A stretch of DNA of 63,702 nt, from assembly GCA_959606905.1 (NCBI GenBank), contig CAUHML010000013.1:1-63702 (forward strand), given 5' to 3'. Origin of the DNA: an uncultured Bacteroides sp. (lineage in GTDB: Bacteria; Bacteroidota; Bacteroidia; Bacteroidales; Bacteroidaceae). The notes under the pieces were generated by a model. That model did no database searches. It was not told the DNA's origin and worked only from the letters and a program-made list of their open reading frames with translations. The position numbers and the translations under genes are program-made. Shown one piece after another: positions 18,012-26,402 of the stretch (positions are counted from its first letter, which is position 1; every line of letters begins with the position of its first letter).

Positions 18012-18019
18012 TATCTTTG
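18012..18019 (+). promoter_or_regulatory. -7 element upstream of the TPR lipoprotein gene
   Basis: TATCTTTG fits TAnnTTTG. No good TTTG is found at the expected -33 position. It leaves a ~75-nt leader before the ATG at 18101. Confidence 0.4.
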
Positions 18020-18100
18020 CGTTACTTTTTCTGTACTAGACAGAAAGGTGTATGTGAATACGACGATATTTCAATTACAAACATTTAATTTATACCTAAA

Positions 18101-19795
18101 ATGACTAAGAAGTTGTACTTGCCTTTACTCATGGCAATGGTTGTTGCATTATTCTCTTCTTGCAGCAAAAAAATGGGTGAATTATCAGCTGATTACTTCA
18201 CTGTTACTCCGCAAGTGCTGGAGGCAGTAGGTGGTAAAGTTCCTGCGACCATCAATGGTAAATTTCCTGAAAAGTATTTCAACAAGAAAGCGGTTGTAGA
18301 AGTTACTCCGGTTTTGAAATGGAATGGCGGCGAAGCTAAAGGCCAACCAGCTACTTTCCAAGGTGAAAAAGTAGAAGGTAACGACCAGACTATCTCTTAC
18401 AAGATGGGCGGTAGCTACACAATGAAAACTTCCTTCGACTATGTTCCTGAAATGGCTAAGTCTGAACTGTACCTCGAATTTAAAGCTACTATCGGTAAGA
18501 AAGTGGTTACTATCCCTGCTGTGAAAGTAGCTGATGGTGTCATTTCTACTTCTGAATTAGTTAACAATACATTAGGTAACGCAAACCCGGCATTGGGCGA
18601 AGACGCTTTCCAACGTATCATCAAAGAAAAACATGACGCTAACATCATGTTCTTGATCCAACAAGCTAACATTCGTTCAAGCGAGTTGAAAACTGCTAAA
18701 GAATTCAATAAAGAAGTGGCTAACGTAAACGAAGCTGCTAACAAGAAGATCAGCAATATCGAAGTTTCTGCATACGCTTCTCCTGATGGTGGTGTAAGCT
18801 TGAATACTACACTGGCTGAAAATCGTGAAGGCAACACAACTAAGATGTTGAGCAAAGACCTGAAGAAAGCTAAAATCGACGCTCCGATCGATGCTAAATA
18901 TACCGCACAGGACTGGGAAGGCTTCCAGGAACTGGTTTCTAAATCTAACATCCAGGATAAAGAGTTGATTCTCCGCGTATTGTCAATGTATCAAGATCCT
19001 GCACAAAGAGAACAAGAAATCAAAAACATTTCTTCAGTTTACAAAACTTTGGCTGACGAAATCCTTCCTCAGCTGCGTCGTTCTCGTTTGACTTTGAACT
19101 ACGAAATCATCGGTAAGTCTGACGAAGAAATCGCTAAGCTGGCTTCTTCTAATCCTTCAGAACTGAATGTTGAAGAATTGCTGTATGCTGCTACACTGAC
19201 TAACGATCCTGCTAAACAAGAAGCTATCTATACTCAGGCTACAAAACAATTCCCTAACGATTACCGTGCTTTCAACAACTTGGGTAAATTGGCTTATCAG
19301 GCTGGTAACGTTGACAAAGCAGAATCTTATTTCAAGAAAGCTGCCAGCGTTAACGCTTCTCCTGAAGTTAACATGAACTTAGGTTTGATCTCTTTGATCA
19401 AGGGTGACAAAGCTGCTGCTGAAACTTATTTCGGTAAAGCTGCCGGCACTAAAGAACTTGGCGAATCTATGGGTAACCTGTACATCGCTCAAGGTCAATA
19501 TGAAAGAGCAGTTAACTCATTCGGTGACTCTAAGACTAACAGTGCTGCTCTGGCTCAGATCCTTGCTAAGGACTACAACAAGGCTAAAAACACATTGGCT
19601 AACGTAGAAAGACCGGATGCTTACACTGACTACCTGATGGCTGTTTTAGGTGCTAGAACTAACAATTCTTCTATGGTAACAAGCAGCTTGAAGAGCGCAG
19701 TTGCTAAAGATCCTTCATTAGCTAAGAAGGCAGCTACTGACCTGGAATTTGCAAAATACTTCACTAATGCAGATTTCATGAGCATCGCTAAATAA
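18101..19795 (+). CDS. TPR and OmpA-like-domain lipoprotein
   Basis: 564 aa lipoprotein (MTKKLYLPLL... ALFSSC, Cys21). The middle (~205-345) resembles an OmpA-like peptidoglycan-associating fold: VSAYASPDGGVSLNTTLAENREGNTTKML matches the usual SPDG...N..La..Ra pattern, and RRSRLTLNYEI closes it. C-terminal TPR repeats run from ~375 (YRAFNNLGKLAYQAGNVDKAESYFKKAA, MNLGLISLIKGDKAAAETYFGKAA). Codons are strongly biased to GCT, AAC, GGT and GTT compared with neighbours, suggesting high expression. A structural envelope role is inferred; the precise function is unknown. Confidence 0.82.
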   Translation: MTKKLYLPLLMAMVVALFSSCSKKMGELSADYFTVTPQVLEAVGGKVPATINGKFPEKYFNKKAVVEVTPVLKWNGGEAKGQPATFQGEKVEGNDQTISYKMGGSYTMKTSFDYVPEMAKSELYLEFKATIGKKVVTIPAVKVADGVISTSELVNNTLGNANPALGEDAFQRIIKEKHDANIMFLIQQANIRSSELKTAKEFNKEVANVNEAANKKISNIEVSAYASPDGGVSLNTTLAENREGNTTKMLSKDLKKAKIDAPIDAKYTAQDWEGFQELVSKSNIQDKELILRVLSMYQDPAQREQEIKNISSVYKTLADEILPQLRRSRLTLNYEIIGKSDEEIAKLASSNPSELNVEELLYAATLTNDPAKQEAIYTQATKQFPNDYRAFNNLGKLAYQAGNVDKAESYFKKAASVNASPEVNMNLGLISLIKGDKAAAETYFGKAAGTKELGESMGNLYIAQGQYERAVNSFGDSKTNSAALAQILAKDYNKAKNTLANVERPDAYTDYLMAVLGARTNNSSMVTSSLKSAVAKDPSLAKKAATDLEFAKYFTNADFMSIAK

Positions 19796-19824
19796 TAGAA
19801 TTACCACTCTATTTTAAATAATGA

Positions 19825-19864
19825 GAATTGCCTGTCATATAAATGACGGGCAATTCTTTTTTTT
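19825..19864 (+). terminator. intrinsic terminator after the TPR lipoprotein gene
   Basis: 14-bp stem with one G-T pair (GAATTGCCTGTCAT at 19825-19838, ATGACGGGCAATTC at 19843-19856) followed by eight T. Confidence 0.88.
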
Positions 19865-19956
19865 ATCCGGAGAAAACGGTTAATTAATAAAATACCCTAA
19901 AGAAAGGTTCTTTATTGTCGGCAAAATAGTATATTCGTAATCATAGAATAGAATAT

Positions 19957-21585
19957 ATGAAAAAGCACAGTAGATACTATTACAGTTTATTAATCAGCTG
20001 CCTCATTATTATGAGCAGTTGCCAGCCCAAACCTTCATCACTACTGAAAGAAGCCATGAAAATGGAAAAAGTTTCAACAGACAGTATATTCTTCTATTTG
20101 CAACAAATAGCACACCCCCGCCAATTATCCCTATCCGAACAAGGAGACTATTATTTGCTCTCTTATAAAGCAACGTTATGGAAAACCGGCCTCCCCGGTG
20201 ACTCACTGCTCCGAAATGCTCTCACGTGCTACAAACAAAGCAACCTACAAGCCAAATGGCTACAAGCACACATAGAGCAAAGCGCTTCCTACCTATATAA
20301 GAATCTACCCGATTCCACATTATTATCAACCGGAAAGTTGCTGAAAGAGTACCAACTGAACGATACATTAAAGACACGCATATACGGACTAAGGAGAGCG
20401 GCATATTACAGAAAACAAGACTACAATCAAGCCCTTGCAATGGCGGATAGCAGCAGACAGCTAACCCGTAAAAGCAAAGATACGCTTGCCTACTTCACTG
20501 CAAGCCAACTATACCTTCAAATTATAGAAGCAATGCAGCAACATGAAAAATATACCCAAGGGTACAAAAAGTTGATAGAAGAACTTAGAGACTCTCCCAA
20601 CCACCAGTCCCTCATTTATTATGCATTCGAAAATCTGCTGAATACCAGTTTGGAAAGAAAAGATTACCGGCAAGCACTGAAGTATCTCCAACTGTTATCC
20701 AATGAACGTCGCAGCCGATACGAAATTCCCCATTACCTATTGCTCCGTGGGAGGACATACGCAGCCCTGAACCAGACAGATTCCGCCAAATATTACTATC
20801 AGCAAGCTGCAACCTCCACTTCAGAATTTATTGCCATGGAAGCAAATGCTCTTTTATTCAATCTGATAAATCAAGAAGATTATCCAGAACAAGCGTTTTA
20901 CAGCAAACAAAAGGAAAATACAATAAAAAATAATATACTTGGCAACATCAATTCAGAAATACAAAGAAGAGAATTCAACGAGCTCAAATTGCAAAACGAG
21001 CTATACCAGCTTCATTTTCAGCAACAGAAGCACGAACTATGGATGCTCGGAATCATCACAGCTTTACTAAGCGTAGGGTTCATCGCATTCTTCTTTTATC
21101 AAAGAGAGAAAAAAGAGCGGTTGCAGCAAGAGAATCTATTATTGCACAAGGAAGCGGAACTAAGCGGATTGCGGGAAAAAGAAATCCGACAGAGAAACAA
21201 AGAAGCGGAGTTGCGGGAAGCTCTTTTCAGAAGAATATCATTCTTTCATAAACTACCTTCCCTCCACACCGATGACAAGCAGGATGAATCTGCCGCTAAC
21301 AGCAAAATAGTGGTAACAAACACAGAGTGGGCGGAAGTCATTTCAGTCGTAAATGATGCCTTCGACAATTTTGTAGTTCGCTTACAACAAGCCTATCCTT
21401 CTTTGGGAGAAAAAGAAATCGGCTTCTGCTGCCTCGTCAAAATCAATGTCAATATACAGGATTTATCAGACATCTACTGTATCAGCAAAGCAGCTATCAC
21501 CAAACGAAAATATCGAATCAAAACCGACAAGCTGGGAATCACTGATGAAAACATAAGCCTTGACAGTTTTCTCAAAGCATTTTAG
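19957..21585 (+). CDS. membrane-anchored TPR regulator with C-terminal helix-turn-helix-like domain
   Basis: 542 aa. The N-terminal signal/lipobox (LLISCLIIMSSCQPKPS) and ~300 residues of degenerate TPR helices predict a periplasmic sensor part. One membrane helix (~363-383, LWMLGIITALLSVGFIAFFFY) is followed by a basic coiled coil (REKKERLQQENLLLHKEAELSGLREKE). The C-terminal ~90 residues (YPSLGEKEIGFCCLVKINVNIQDLSDIYCISKAAITKRKYRI) resemble a LuxR-like DNA-binding motif (LGEKE...L...S...I...K...). This architecture is common in Bacteroides regulators of unknown ligand. The next gene (a beta-propeller protein) may be its target or partner, but it has its own promoter. A weak -7 box TATATTCG is at 19930-19937. 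Confidence 0.75.
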   Translation: MKKHSRYYYSLLISCLIIMSSCQPKPSSLLKEAMKMEKVSTDSIFFYLQQIAHPRQLSLSEQGDYYLLSYKATLWKTGLPGDSLLRNALTCYKQSNLQAKWLQAHIEQSASYLYKNLPDSTLLSTGKLLKEYQLNDTLKTRIYGLRRAAYYRKQDYNQALAMADSSRQLTRKSKDTLAYFTASQLYLQIIEAMQQHEKYTQGYKKLIEELRDSPNHQSLIYYAFENLLNTSLERKDYRQALKYLQLLSNERRSRYEIPHYLLLRGRTYAALNQTDSAKYYYQQAATSTSEFIAMEANALLFNLINQEDYPEQAFYSKQKENTIKNNILGNINSEIQRREFNELKLQNELYQLHFQQQKHELWMLGIITALLSVGFIAFFFYQREKKERLQQENLLLHKEAELSGLREKEIRQRNKEAELREALFRRISFFHKLPSLHTDDKQDESAANSKIVVTNTEWAEVISVVNDAFDNFVVRLQQAYPSLGEKEIGFCCLVKINVNIQDLSDIYCISKAAITKRKYRIKTDKLGITDENISLDSFLKAF

Positions 21586-21704
21586 TAATTAGTCCAACCT
21601 CATTTATATTTTGTCCGCCTTACAAAATAATAAAATAGCGTATACTCTACTAATAATCAGATATATAAGCGACAACCAAGAGAGCATTCTTGTCCGCCTG
21701 TTTT

Positions 21705-21736
21705 TTTGTTTTTCTATTTGTTTCAGCCTACTTTTG
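21705..21736 (+). promoter_or_regulatory. promoter of the beta-propeller protein gene
   Basis: TTTG (21705-21708), 20 bp, TACTTTTG (21729-21736): a full match to the Bacteroides consensus, ~45 bases before the ATG at 21783. Confidence 0.72.
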
Positions 21737-21782
21737 TCCCGAAGCCAATTAGAAAAACAGTACTAACTAAATACATATCAGT

Positions 21783-22991
21783 ATGAAAAACAGAAGTATT
21801 ATTTTCAGTTTATGCACTTGTTCTTTATTAGCAATTTTTGCTTTTACAGACAACAGCAAAGCAACGAAAGACCCACTGGCACTATCGCCTGTCGTAGCCA
21901 AGAGCGTCACAACACCTACGGGAACATTAATTTCCTGTAATTTAAAAAGCCTGAAAGATACGGTAGACATTCCCCTGAGCTATCTGACAGAAGAACTCCA
22001 AGTGGTACAGTTAGACAATCGGGATGAAGCACTGGTAGGAGGTTGGGTACGTACTACTGTCAGCGACAATTACATTCTGGTAAGTAATAACAAACAGACT
22101 CCCTATAAACTTTTCACCCGTGACGGCAAATATATCACCAACATTGGCGCCTATGGCCAGGGACCGAACGAATACGGTAATACATACGCTGAACAGTTAG
22201 ACGAGGCCCACAACCGTATCTATATCCTACCCTGGCAAAGTGACAAATTACTTGTATTCGATTTGAAAGGAAATCCACAAGCCCCCATCCCATTATGCCT
22301 GCGCGTTCCTAAAGGACAATTCAGAGTAGACACGGAGAAATCGGAAGTCACAGTGACGGTACTGCCATTTCAGGGTTGGCCGGCAGTAGTATGGACACAA
22401 GATTTTAACGGCAAACGCAAAAACTTCGTTGCTCCCGCACATCTGACCGTTCCACGAGACTTCAGTAATGAAGTATTTATGGGTAACAACACCTCCGATT
22501 ATGATGTCATGCTAATGGTCATTATGCCTACCCCGCGAGTAGACAGCCTATACCACTACAACAATGCCAAAAACCGTCTGGAAGCCCGTTTCACTGTCGA
22601 ATATGCCAATAAAGATAAAATTCCCTGGCATGGCTATTCCGAATATCCGCGCCATTTTATAGGCGACGTTTCTTTCCCGGTACAAATGTCTAAAAACACA
22701 TGGGGAAGCACTAAGCCTGCCAAATATATTGTAGACAAAAAGACACTGCACGGCAACTATTTCCACTTGTACAATGACTTTTTAGGAACAAAGGAGATGC
22801 AGATATGGCCGTCTTTCGGCAACGGATATTACGTCTCTAACATGGAACCGTCACAACTAAAAGAAACACTAGAGAAAGAACTGGCAAGAAAAGATCTCCC
22901 CAGCACAGTACGAAAACGTACACAAGCGTTAGTGAAATCATTAAACGAAGACAATAACAACGTTGTTCTCTTTGCTAAAATGAAAAAATAA
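21783..22991 (+). CDS. secreted 6-bladed beta-propeller (DUF4934-type) protein
   Basis: 402 aa with an N-terminal signal sequence (IIFSLCTCSLLAIFAFT). The propeller blades start with IPLSYLTEELQVVQLD, then LVSNNKQTPYKLFTRDGKYITNIGAYGQGPNEY and NRIYILPWQSDKLLVFDLKGN, the signature of the Bacteroides 6-bladed propeller family. No catalytic motif is visible. Such proteins are common, poorly characterised surface or periplasmic proteins. It follows a TPR regulator and precedes a thioredoxin-fold lipoprotein; a perfect hairpin separates it from the latter. Confidence 0.78.
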   Translation: MKNRSIIFSLCTCSLLAIFAFTDNSKATKDPLALSPVVAKSVTTPTGTLISCNLKSLKDTVDIPLSYLTEELQVVQLDNRDEALVGGWVRTTVSDNYILVSNNKQTPYKLFTRDGKYITNIGAYGQGPNEYGNTYAEQLDEAHNRIYILPWQSDKLLVFDLKGNPQAPIPLCLRVPKGQFRVDTEKSEVTVTVLPFQGWPAVVWTQDFNGKRKNFVAPAHLTVPRDFSNEVFMGNNTSDYDVMLMVIMPTPRVDSLYHYNNAKNRLEARFTVEYANKDKIPWHGYSEYPRHFIGDVSFPVQMSKNTWGSTKPAKYIVDKKTLHGNYFHLYNDFLGTKEMQIWPSFGNGYYVSNMEPSQLKETLEKELARKDLPSTVRKRTQALVKSLNEDNNNVVLFAKMKK

Positions 22992-23018
22992 AAATCCTCC
23001 AAAAAGCAATAAAAAAGC

Positions 23019-23056
23019 TGCACCCCAAAAGTTTTTTGTCTAACTTTTGGGGTGCA
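23019..23056 (+). terminator. bidirectional hairpin/terminator
   Basis: Perfect 15-bp stem TGCACCCCAAAAGTT (23019-23033) / AACTTTTGGGGTGCA (23042-23056) with an 8-nt loop, 28 bases after a stop codon. No strong T-run follows on the plus strand. The arm is reminiscent of insertion-sequence ends seen in Bacteroides; that link is from memory and unverified. Confidence 0.6.
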
Positions 23057-23126
23057 ATGCATTTTGAGACAGCCTCTTCTTTTTTTTTATCCGTAAAAAC
23101 CGTACTTTCGCAGAAAAGAAATCAAA

Positions 23127-24200
23127 ATGATGAAAAAGAGTAGTATTTTAATCCTCATAGCTATCTGTCTGTTCAGTTGCAGCAAGCCTTCCAAGGAAGC
23201 CAGTATCACCGGAGAAATCAAAGGATTGGGAACAGATACACTTTACCTGTACGGCATGGACGAATTGCGCGACCGGATAGACACGATCTTCACCAAGGAC
23301 GACAAATTCGCCTATACCATCCCGGTAGACACCATTACTCCTGCTTTTCTGCTTATCAACAACCAAATAGAATATCCCATATATCTTGATAAAGGAAACA
23401 AAATCAAAATTAAAGGAGATATAAGCAATCCGGAATACCTTCATATCGAAGGGAATATATATAATCAGGAGTTTACTGCTTTTCAGGAAGATCTGCGAGG
23501 GCTGGGCACTCCCTCTGAAAAGGTATTGGAGCAGAAAGCGGAAGAGTTCATCCGGGGACATCATTCTTCATTCGTCAGCCTCTACCTATTGGATAAATAC
23601 TTCGTTCAAAAAGACTCGCCCGACTTCAATAAAATAAAAAAACTCATCGAAGTAATGGCAGGAGTATTGCAAGACAAACTTTACATCGAACGTCTTAACG
23701 AAAGCATCTCCCAAGCGGAAAAGACAGAGATCGGTAAATATGCCCCATTTTTCAGCCTCCCTAATGTGAAAGGAGAAAAGATAAGCCGCACATCGGAAAA
23801 CCTCAAAAAGAAAAACCTGCTAATCAATTTCTGGGCTTCATGGGGTGATAGTATTGCCAATCAAAACAGCAATGCCGAACTGCGGGAAATCTACAAAAAA
23901 TACAAAAAGAATAAATATATAGCCATGTTGGGCATTTCTCTTGACTTGAACAAGGAGCAATGGAAAGACGCTATTAAACGTGACACGCTGGACTGGGAAC
24001 AAGTGTGCGACTTCGATGGATTTAACTCCGAAGTTGCTAAACAATATACGATCCGGCAAATACCGGCCAACATACTCCTGTCAGCAGACGGAAAGATTCT
24101 GGCAAAGGACCTCAAAGGCGAAAAGCTGAAGAAGAAAATTGAAGAAGTAGTTTCCGCAGCAGAAGAAAAAGATAAGAAAGACAACAAAAAAAAGAAATAA
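23127..24200 (+). CDS. DUF4369/thioredoxin-fold lipoprotein lacking the CXXC motif
   Basis: 357 aa lipoprotein (ILIAICLFSC, Cys18). Residues ~25-125 are a DUF4369-type beta domain (ITGEIKGLGTDTLYLYGMDE). From ~205 an AhpC/TlpA-type thioredoxin fold follows (YAPFFSLPNVKGEKISRTSENLKKKNLLINFWASWGDS ... VAKQYTIRQIPANILLSADGKIL). In active TlpA-like proteins the segment is WAxWCxxC; here it is WASWGDSI, so both redox cysteines are missing, while the cis-Pro (IPAN) remains. A thiol-independent binding role is likely. A -7-like box TACTTTCG lies at 23103-23110. comM follows after 13 bases. The C-terminus is a lysine-rich tail. Confidence 0.85.
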   Translation: MMKKSSILILIAICLFSCSKPSKEASITGEIKGLGTDTLYLYGMDELRDRIDTIFTKDDKFAYTIPVDTITPAFLLINNQIEYPIYLDKGNKIKIKGDISNPEYLHIEGNIYNQEFTAFQEDLRGLGTPSEKVLEQKAEEFIRGHHSSFVSLYLLDKYFVQKDSPDFNKIKKLIEVMAGVLQDKLYIERLNESISQAEKTEIGKYAPFFSLPNVKGEKISRTSENLKKKNLLINFWASWGDSIANQNSNAELREIYKKYKKNKYIAMLGISLDLNKEQWKDAIKRDTLDWEQVCDFDGFNSEVAKQYTIRQIPANILLSADGKILAKDLKGEKLKKKIEEVVSAAEEKDKKDNKKKK

Positions 24201-24213
24201 CCAGTAACCAAAC

Positions 24214-25752
24214 GTGTTAATTAAAGTTTTCGGAGCGGCTGTTCAAGGGATTGATGCAACACTCATCACAATCGAAGTAAACAGCTCGCGTGGCTGTATG
24301 TTTTATCTCGTCGGCCTTCCGGATTCAGCGGTCAAAGAAAGCCACCAACGTATCATCTCCGCACTGCAAGTCAACGGTTATAAAATGCCGACCACCAATA
24401 TTGTAGTCAATATGGCGCCGGCAGATATCCGGAAAGAAGGTTCGGCCTACGACCTGCCTCTTGCTATCGGGTTGCTGGGCGCCAATGAAACCATATCATC
24501 GGAGAAGTTTTCCCGCTACCTGTTAATGGGAGAATTGAGCTTGGACGGAAGCATACAACCGATCAAGGGAGCACTTCCCATTGCCATCAAAGCACGGGAA
24601 GACGGTTTTGAAGGATTAATCATTCCCCAACAAAATGCGCGGGAAGCCGCCGTAGTTAACCAGTTAAAAGTCTATGGAGTCAGCAATATCAGGGAAGTCA
24701 TTGAGTTCTTCAATAATGAACGCGAATTAGAACCGACAGTTGTTAATACCCGAGAAGAGTTCTATGCCCATCAAAGTACTTTCGAGTTTGATTTTGCAGA
24801 TGTGAAAGGGCAGGAAAACGTGAAAAGAGCACTGGAGGTAGCTGCTGCCGGCGGACACAATCTCATCATGATAGGTGCGCCGGGAAGCGGAAAATCAATG
24901 ATGGCCAAACGCCTTCCTTCCATTCTCCCTCCCCTCTCGTTGGGTGAAAGCCTCGAAACGACCAAGATACACTCCGTAGCTGGAAAATTAAACCGCAATT
25001 CCTCCCTAATCACTCAACGCCCTTTCCGTGACCCGCACCATACGATTTCGCAAGTAGCAATGGTAGGCGGGGGCAGTTTTCCCCAGCCGGGGGAAATAAG
25101 TCTGGCGCATAACGGAATTTTATTCCTAGATGAACTGCCGGAGTTTAATAGAAACGTACTTGAGGTACTGCGGCAACCATTGGAAGACAGGAGAATCACA
25201 ATCTCCCGAATAAAAAGCAGCATCGATTACCCGGCCAGTTTTACACTGGTAGCTTCGATGAATCCTTGCCCTTGCGGATATTATAATCATCCGACGAAGG
25301 CTTGTGTATGCAGTCCCGGGCAAGTACAGAAATATTTGAATAAAATTTCCGGTCCGCTGCTCGACAGGATTGACATTCAAATAGAAATCATTCCCGTACC
25401 ATTCGATAAGATATCTGACCAGAGAAGGGGAGAATCCAGTGAAACGATCCGCGAACGAGTTATCAAAGCACGGCAAATACAAGAAAAGCGCTACGCCGAA
25501 TATCCCGGTATCTATTGCAATGCACAGATGAACAGCAAATTACTGTCACTATTTGCCCGGCCGGATGACAAAGGGCTTACCTTATTAAAGAATGCAATGG
25601 ATCGGCTCAATTTATCCGCCCGCGCCTATGACAGGATATTGAAAGTATCACGCACCATTGCCGATCTCGAAGGAAGTGAGCAAATTCTTTCCGGACATTT
25701 AGCGGAAGCGATCAGTTATAGAAATCTGGATAGGGAGAACTGGGCCGGATAA
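24214..25752 (+). CDS. comM: ComM/YifB family Mg-chelatase-like AAA+ ATPase
   Basis: 512 aa from a GTG start at 24214 (MLIKVFGAAVQGIDATLI, the usual N-terminus). N-terminal Lon-protease-like ChlI domain (~20-165). The AAA+ core has Walker A GAPGSGKSMMAKRLPSILP and Walker B GILFLDELPEFNR, and also RQPLEDRRITISR. A four-Cys zinc-like loop (MNPCPCGYYNHPTKACVCSPG) and the C-terminal Mg_chelatase_C helices (LNLSARAYDRILKVSRTIADL) follow. ComM proteins promote branch migration of recombination intermediates in natural transformation. The 13-base gap suggests co-transcription with the preceding lipoprotein gene. Confidence 0.93.
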   Translation: MLIKVFGAAVQGIDATLITIEVNSSRGCMFYLVGLPDSAVKESHQRIISALQVNGYKMPTTNIVVNMAPADIRKEGSAYDLPLAIGLLGANETISSEKFSRYLLMGELSLDGSIQPIKGALPIAIKAREDGFEGLIIPQQNAREAAVVNQLKVYGVSNIREVIEFFNNERELEPTVVNTREEFYAHQSTFEFDFADVKGQENVKRALEVAAAGGHNLIMIGAPGSGKSMMAKRLPSILPPLSLGESLETTKIHSVAGKLNRNSSLITQRPFRDPHHTISQVAMVGGGSFPQPGEISLAHNGILFLDELPEFNRNVLEVLRQPLEDRRITISRIKSSIDYPASFTLVASMNPCPCGYYNHPTKACVCSPGQVQKYLNKISGPLLDRIDIQIEIIPVPFDKISDQRRGESSETIRERVIKARQIQEKRYAEYPGIYCNAQMNSKLLSLFARPDDKGLTLLKNAMDRLNLSARAYDRILKVSRTIADLEGSEQILSGHLAEAISYRNLDRENWAG

Positions 25753-25871
25753 CAGGACAAGAAAAACAAGTGCTTGTATAATTAGGTTACCAGATCCATT
25801 GTATGCTATAATTACCCGAATTCAAGAAGATTCCATGCACGAAAATCAATATGACTAAAATAATTTACAGT

Positions 25872-25950
25872 TCACTACATAAACTCCTATTCGGTTTATA
25901 ATAAATTTCCGAATCGTTTATTATAAACGGTATCCAAGTTTATTATAAAC
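25872..25950. repeat. three (possibly four) near-palindromes at exact 22-bp spacing
   Basis: GTTTATAATAAAT at 25894, GTTTATTATAAAC at 25916 and again at 25938. Each 13-mer is palindromic around a central A or T, and start-to-start distance is 22 bp both times. A half copy (ATAAAC, 25879-25884) occupies the same phase one unit earlier. Sequence between the units is not conserved. The form suits a protein-binding array on one face of the helix; the binder is unknown. Confidence 0.6.
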
Positions 25951-25995
25951 TCTCAAATAGAAATTTAGAATCTTAGCATCCATTTATTACAACAA

Positions 25996-26031
25996 AAAAG
26001 GCTGCAATTCCTATAAAGATTGCAGCCTTTT
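25996..26031. terminator. bidirectional intrinsic terminator
   Basis: Perfect 13-bp stem AAAAGGCTGCAAT (25996-26008) / ATTGCAGCCTTTT (26019-26031), loop of 10, with A-run on the left and T-run on the right. It can stop transcripts from both comM and the opposing PUL operon. Confidence 0.85.
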
Positions 26032-26212
26032 GCCTATATTAATCATTCCTGTCTCTGTACAAGGGTAGGACAGTTAGCTATATTTGTTGTAATATCTCAC
26101 TATTTTCATACTCGATTTTATATCTTTTTTCTCATTAATTCATTGATAACTCAAGTTTCACAAACACCCTGCATAGTTTGAGGTTGAGAATAAGTCAGTA
26201 GTATCTAATATT

Positions 26213-26265
26213 CTCCTCCTTCAGGAAGGAGGAGTACCCGTAGGGGGAGGTGGTAGGTCTCCCCC
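26213..26265. repeat. REP-like double hairpin
   Basis: Two adjacent stems: CTCCTCCTTC (26213-26222) / GAAGGAGGAG (26225-26234), then GGGGGAG (26243-26249) / CTCCCCC (26259-26265), joined by TACCCGTA. The GC-rich pair of stems in an AT-rich gap is the form of a repetitive extragenic palindrome. Other copies are not in the window, so repetition in the genome is from memory of Bacteroides intergenic sequences. Confidence 0.6.
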
Positions 26266-26402
26266 CCTTATATTCTCAGACTACAAATATACAACATTTA
26301 AAGTCATTTGTCAAGTCCTTGTGGCATGCTTTCTGTTAATTACTGCATTTTCTCTTTTTCAAGAGAGCCACAGACCTGTATTCACTTTCTTCAATAGTTT
26401 AC

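Larger units (their letters stand above)
25753..26402. other. 650-bp convergent intergenic region
   Basis: Lies between comM (plus) and the last gene of the large PUL (minus). It holds the 22-bp-phased repeat, a terminator and a REP-like double hairpin listed separately. I see no credible ORF, tRNA or other RNA gene in the remainder (26041-26210 and 26270-26402 look featureless). Confidence 0.6.

Noticed and set aside
18439..18951. 170-codon minus-strand frame inside the TPR lipoprotein gene
   Set aside because: Antisense to a biased-codon gene with clear protein motifs; no support for coding.
25894..25950. CRISPR array
   Set aside because: Only three short palindromic units with 9-bp gaps; no spacer-sized intervals and no cas genes in the window.
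26041..26402. Possible tRNA or small RNA gene in the comM-PUL gap
   Set aside because: No cloverleaf arms or conserved TPsiC sequence could be found by eye.
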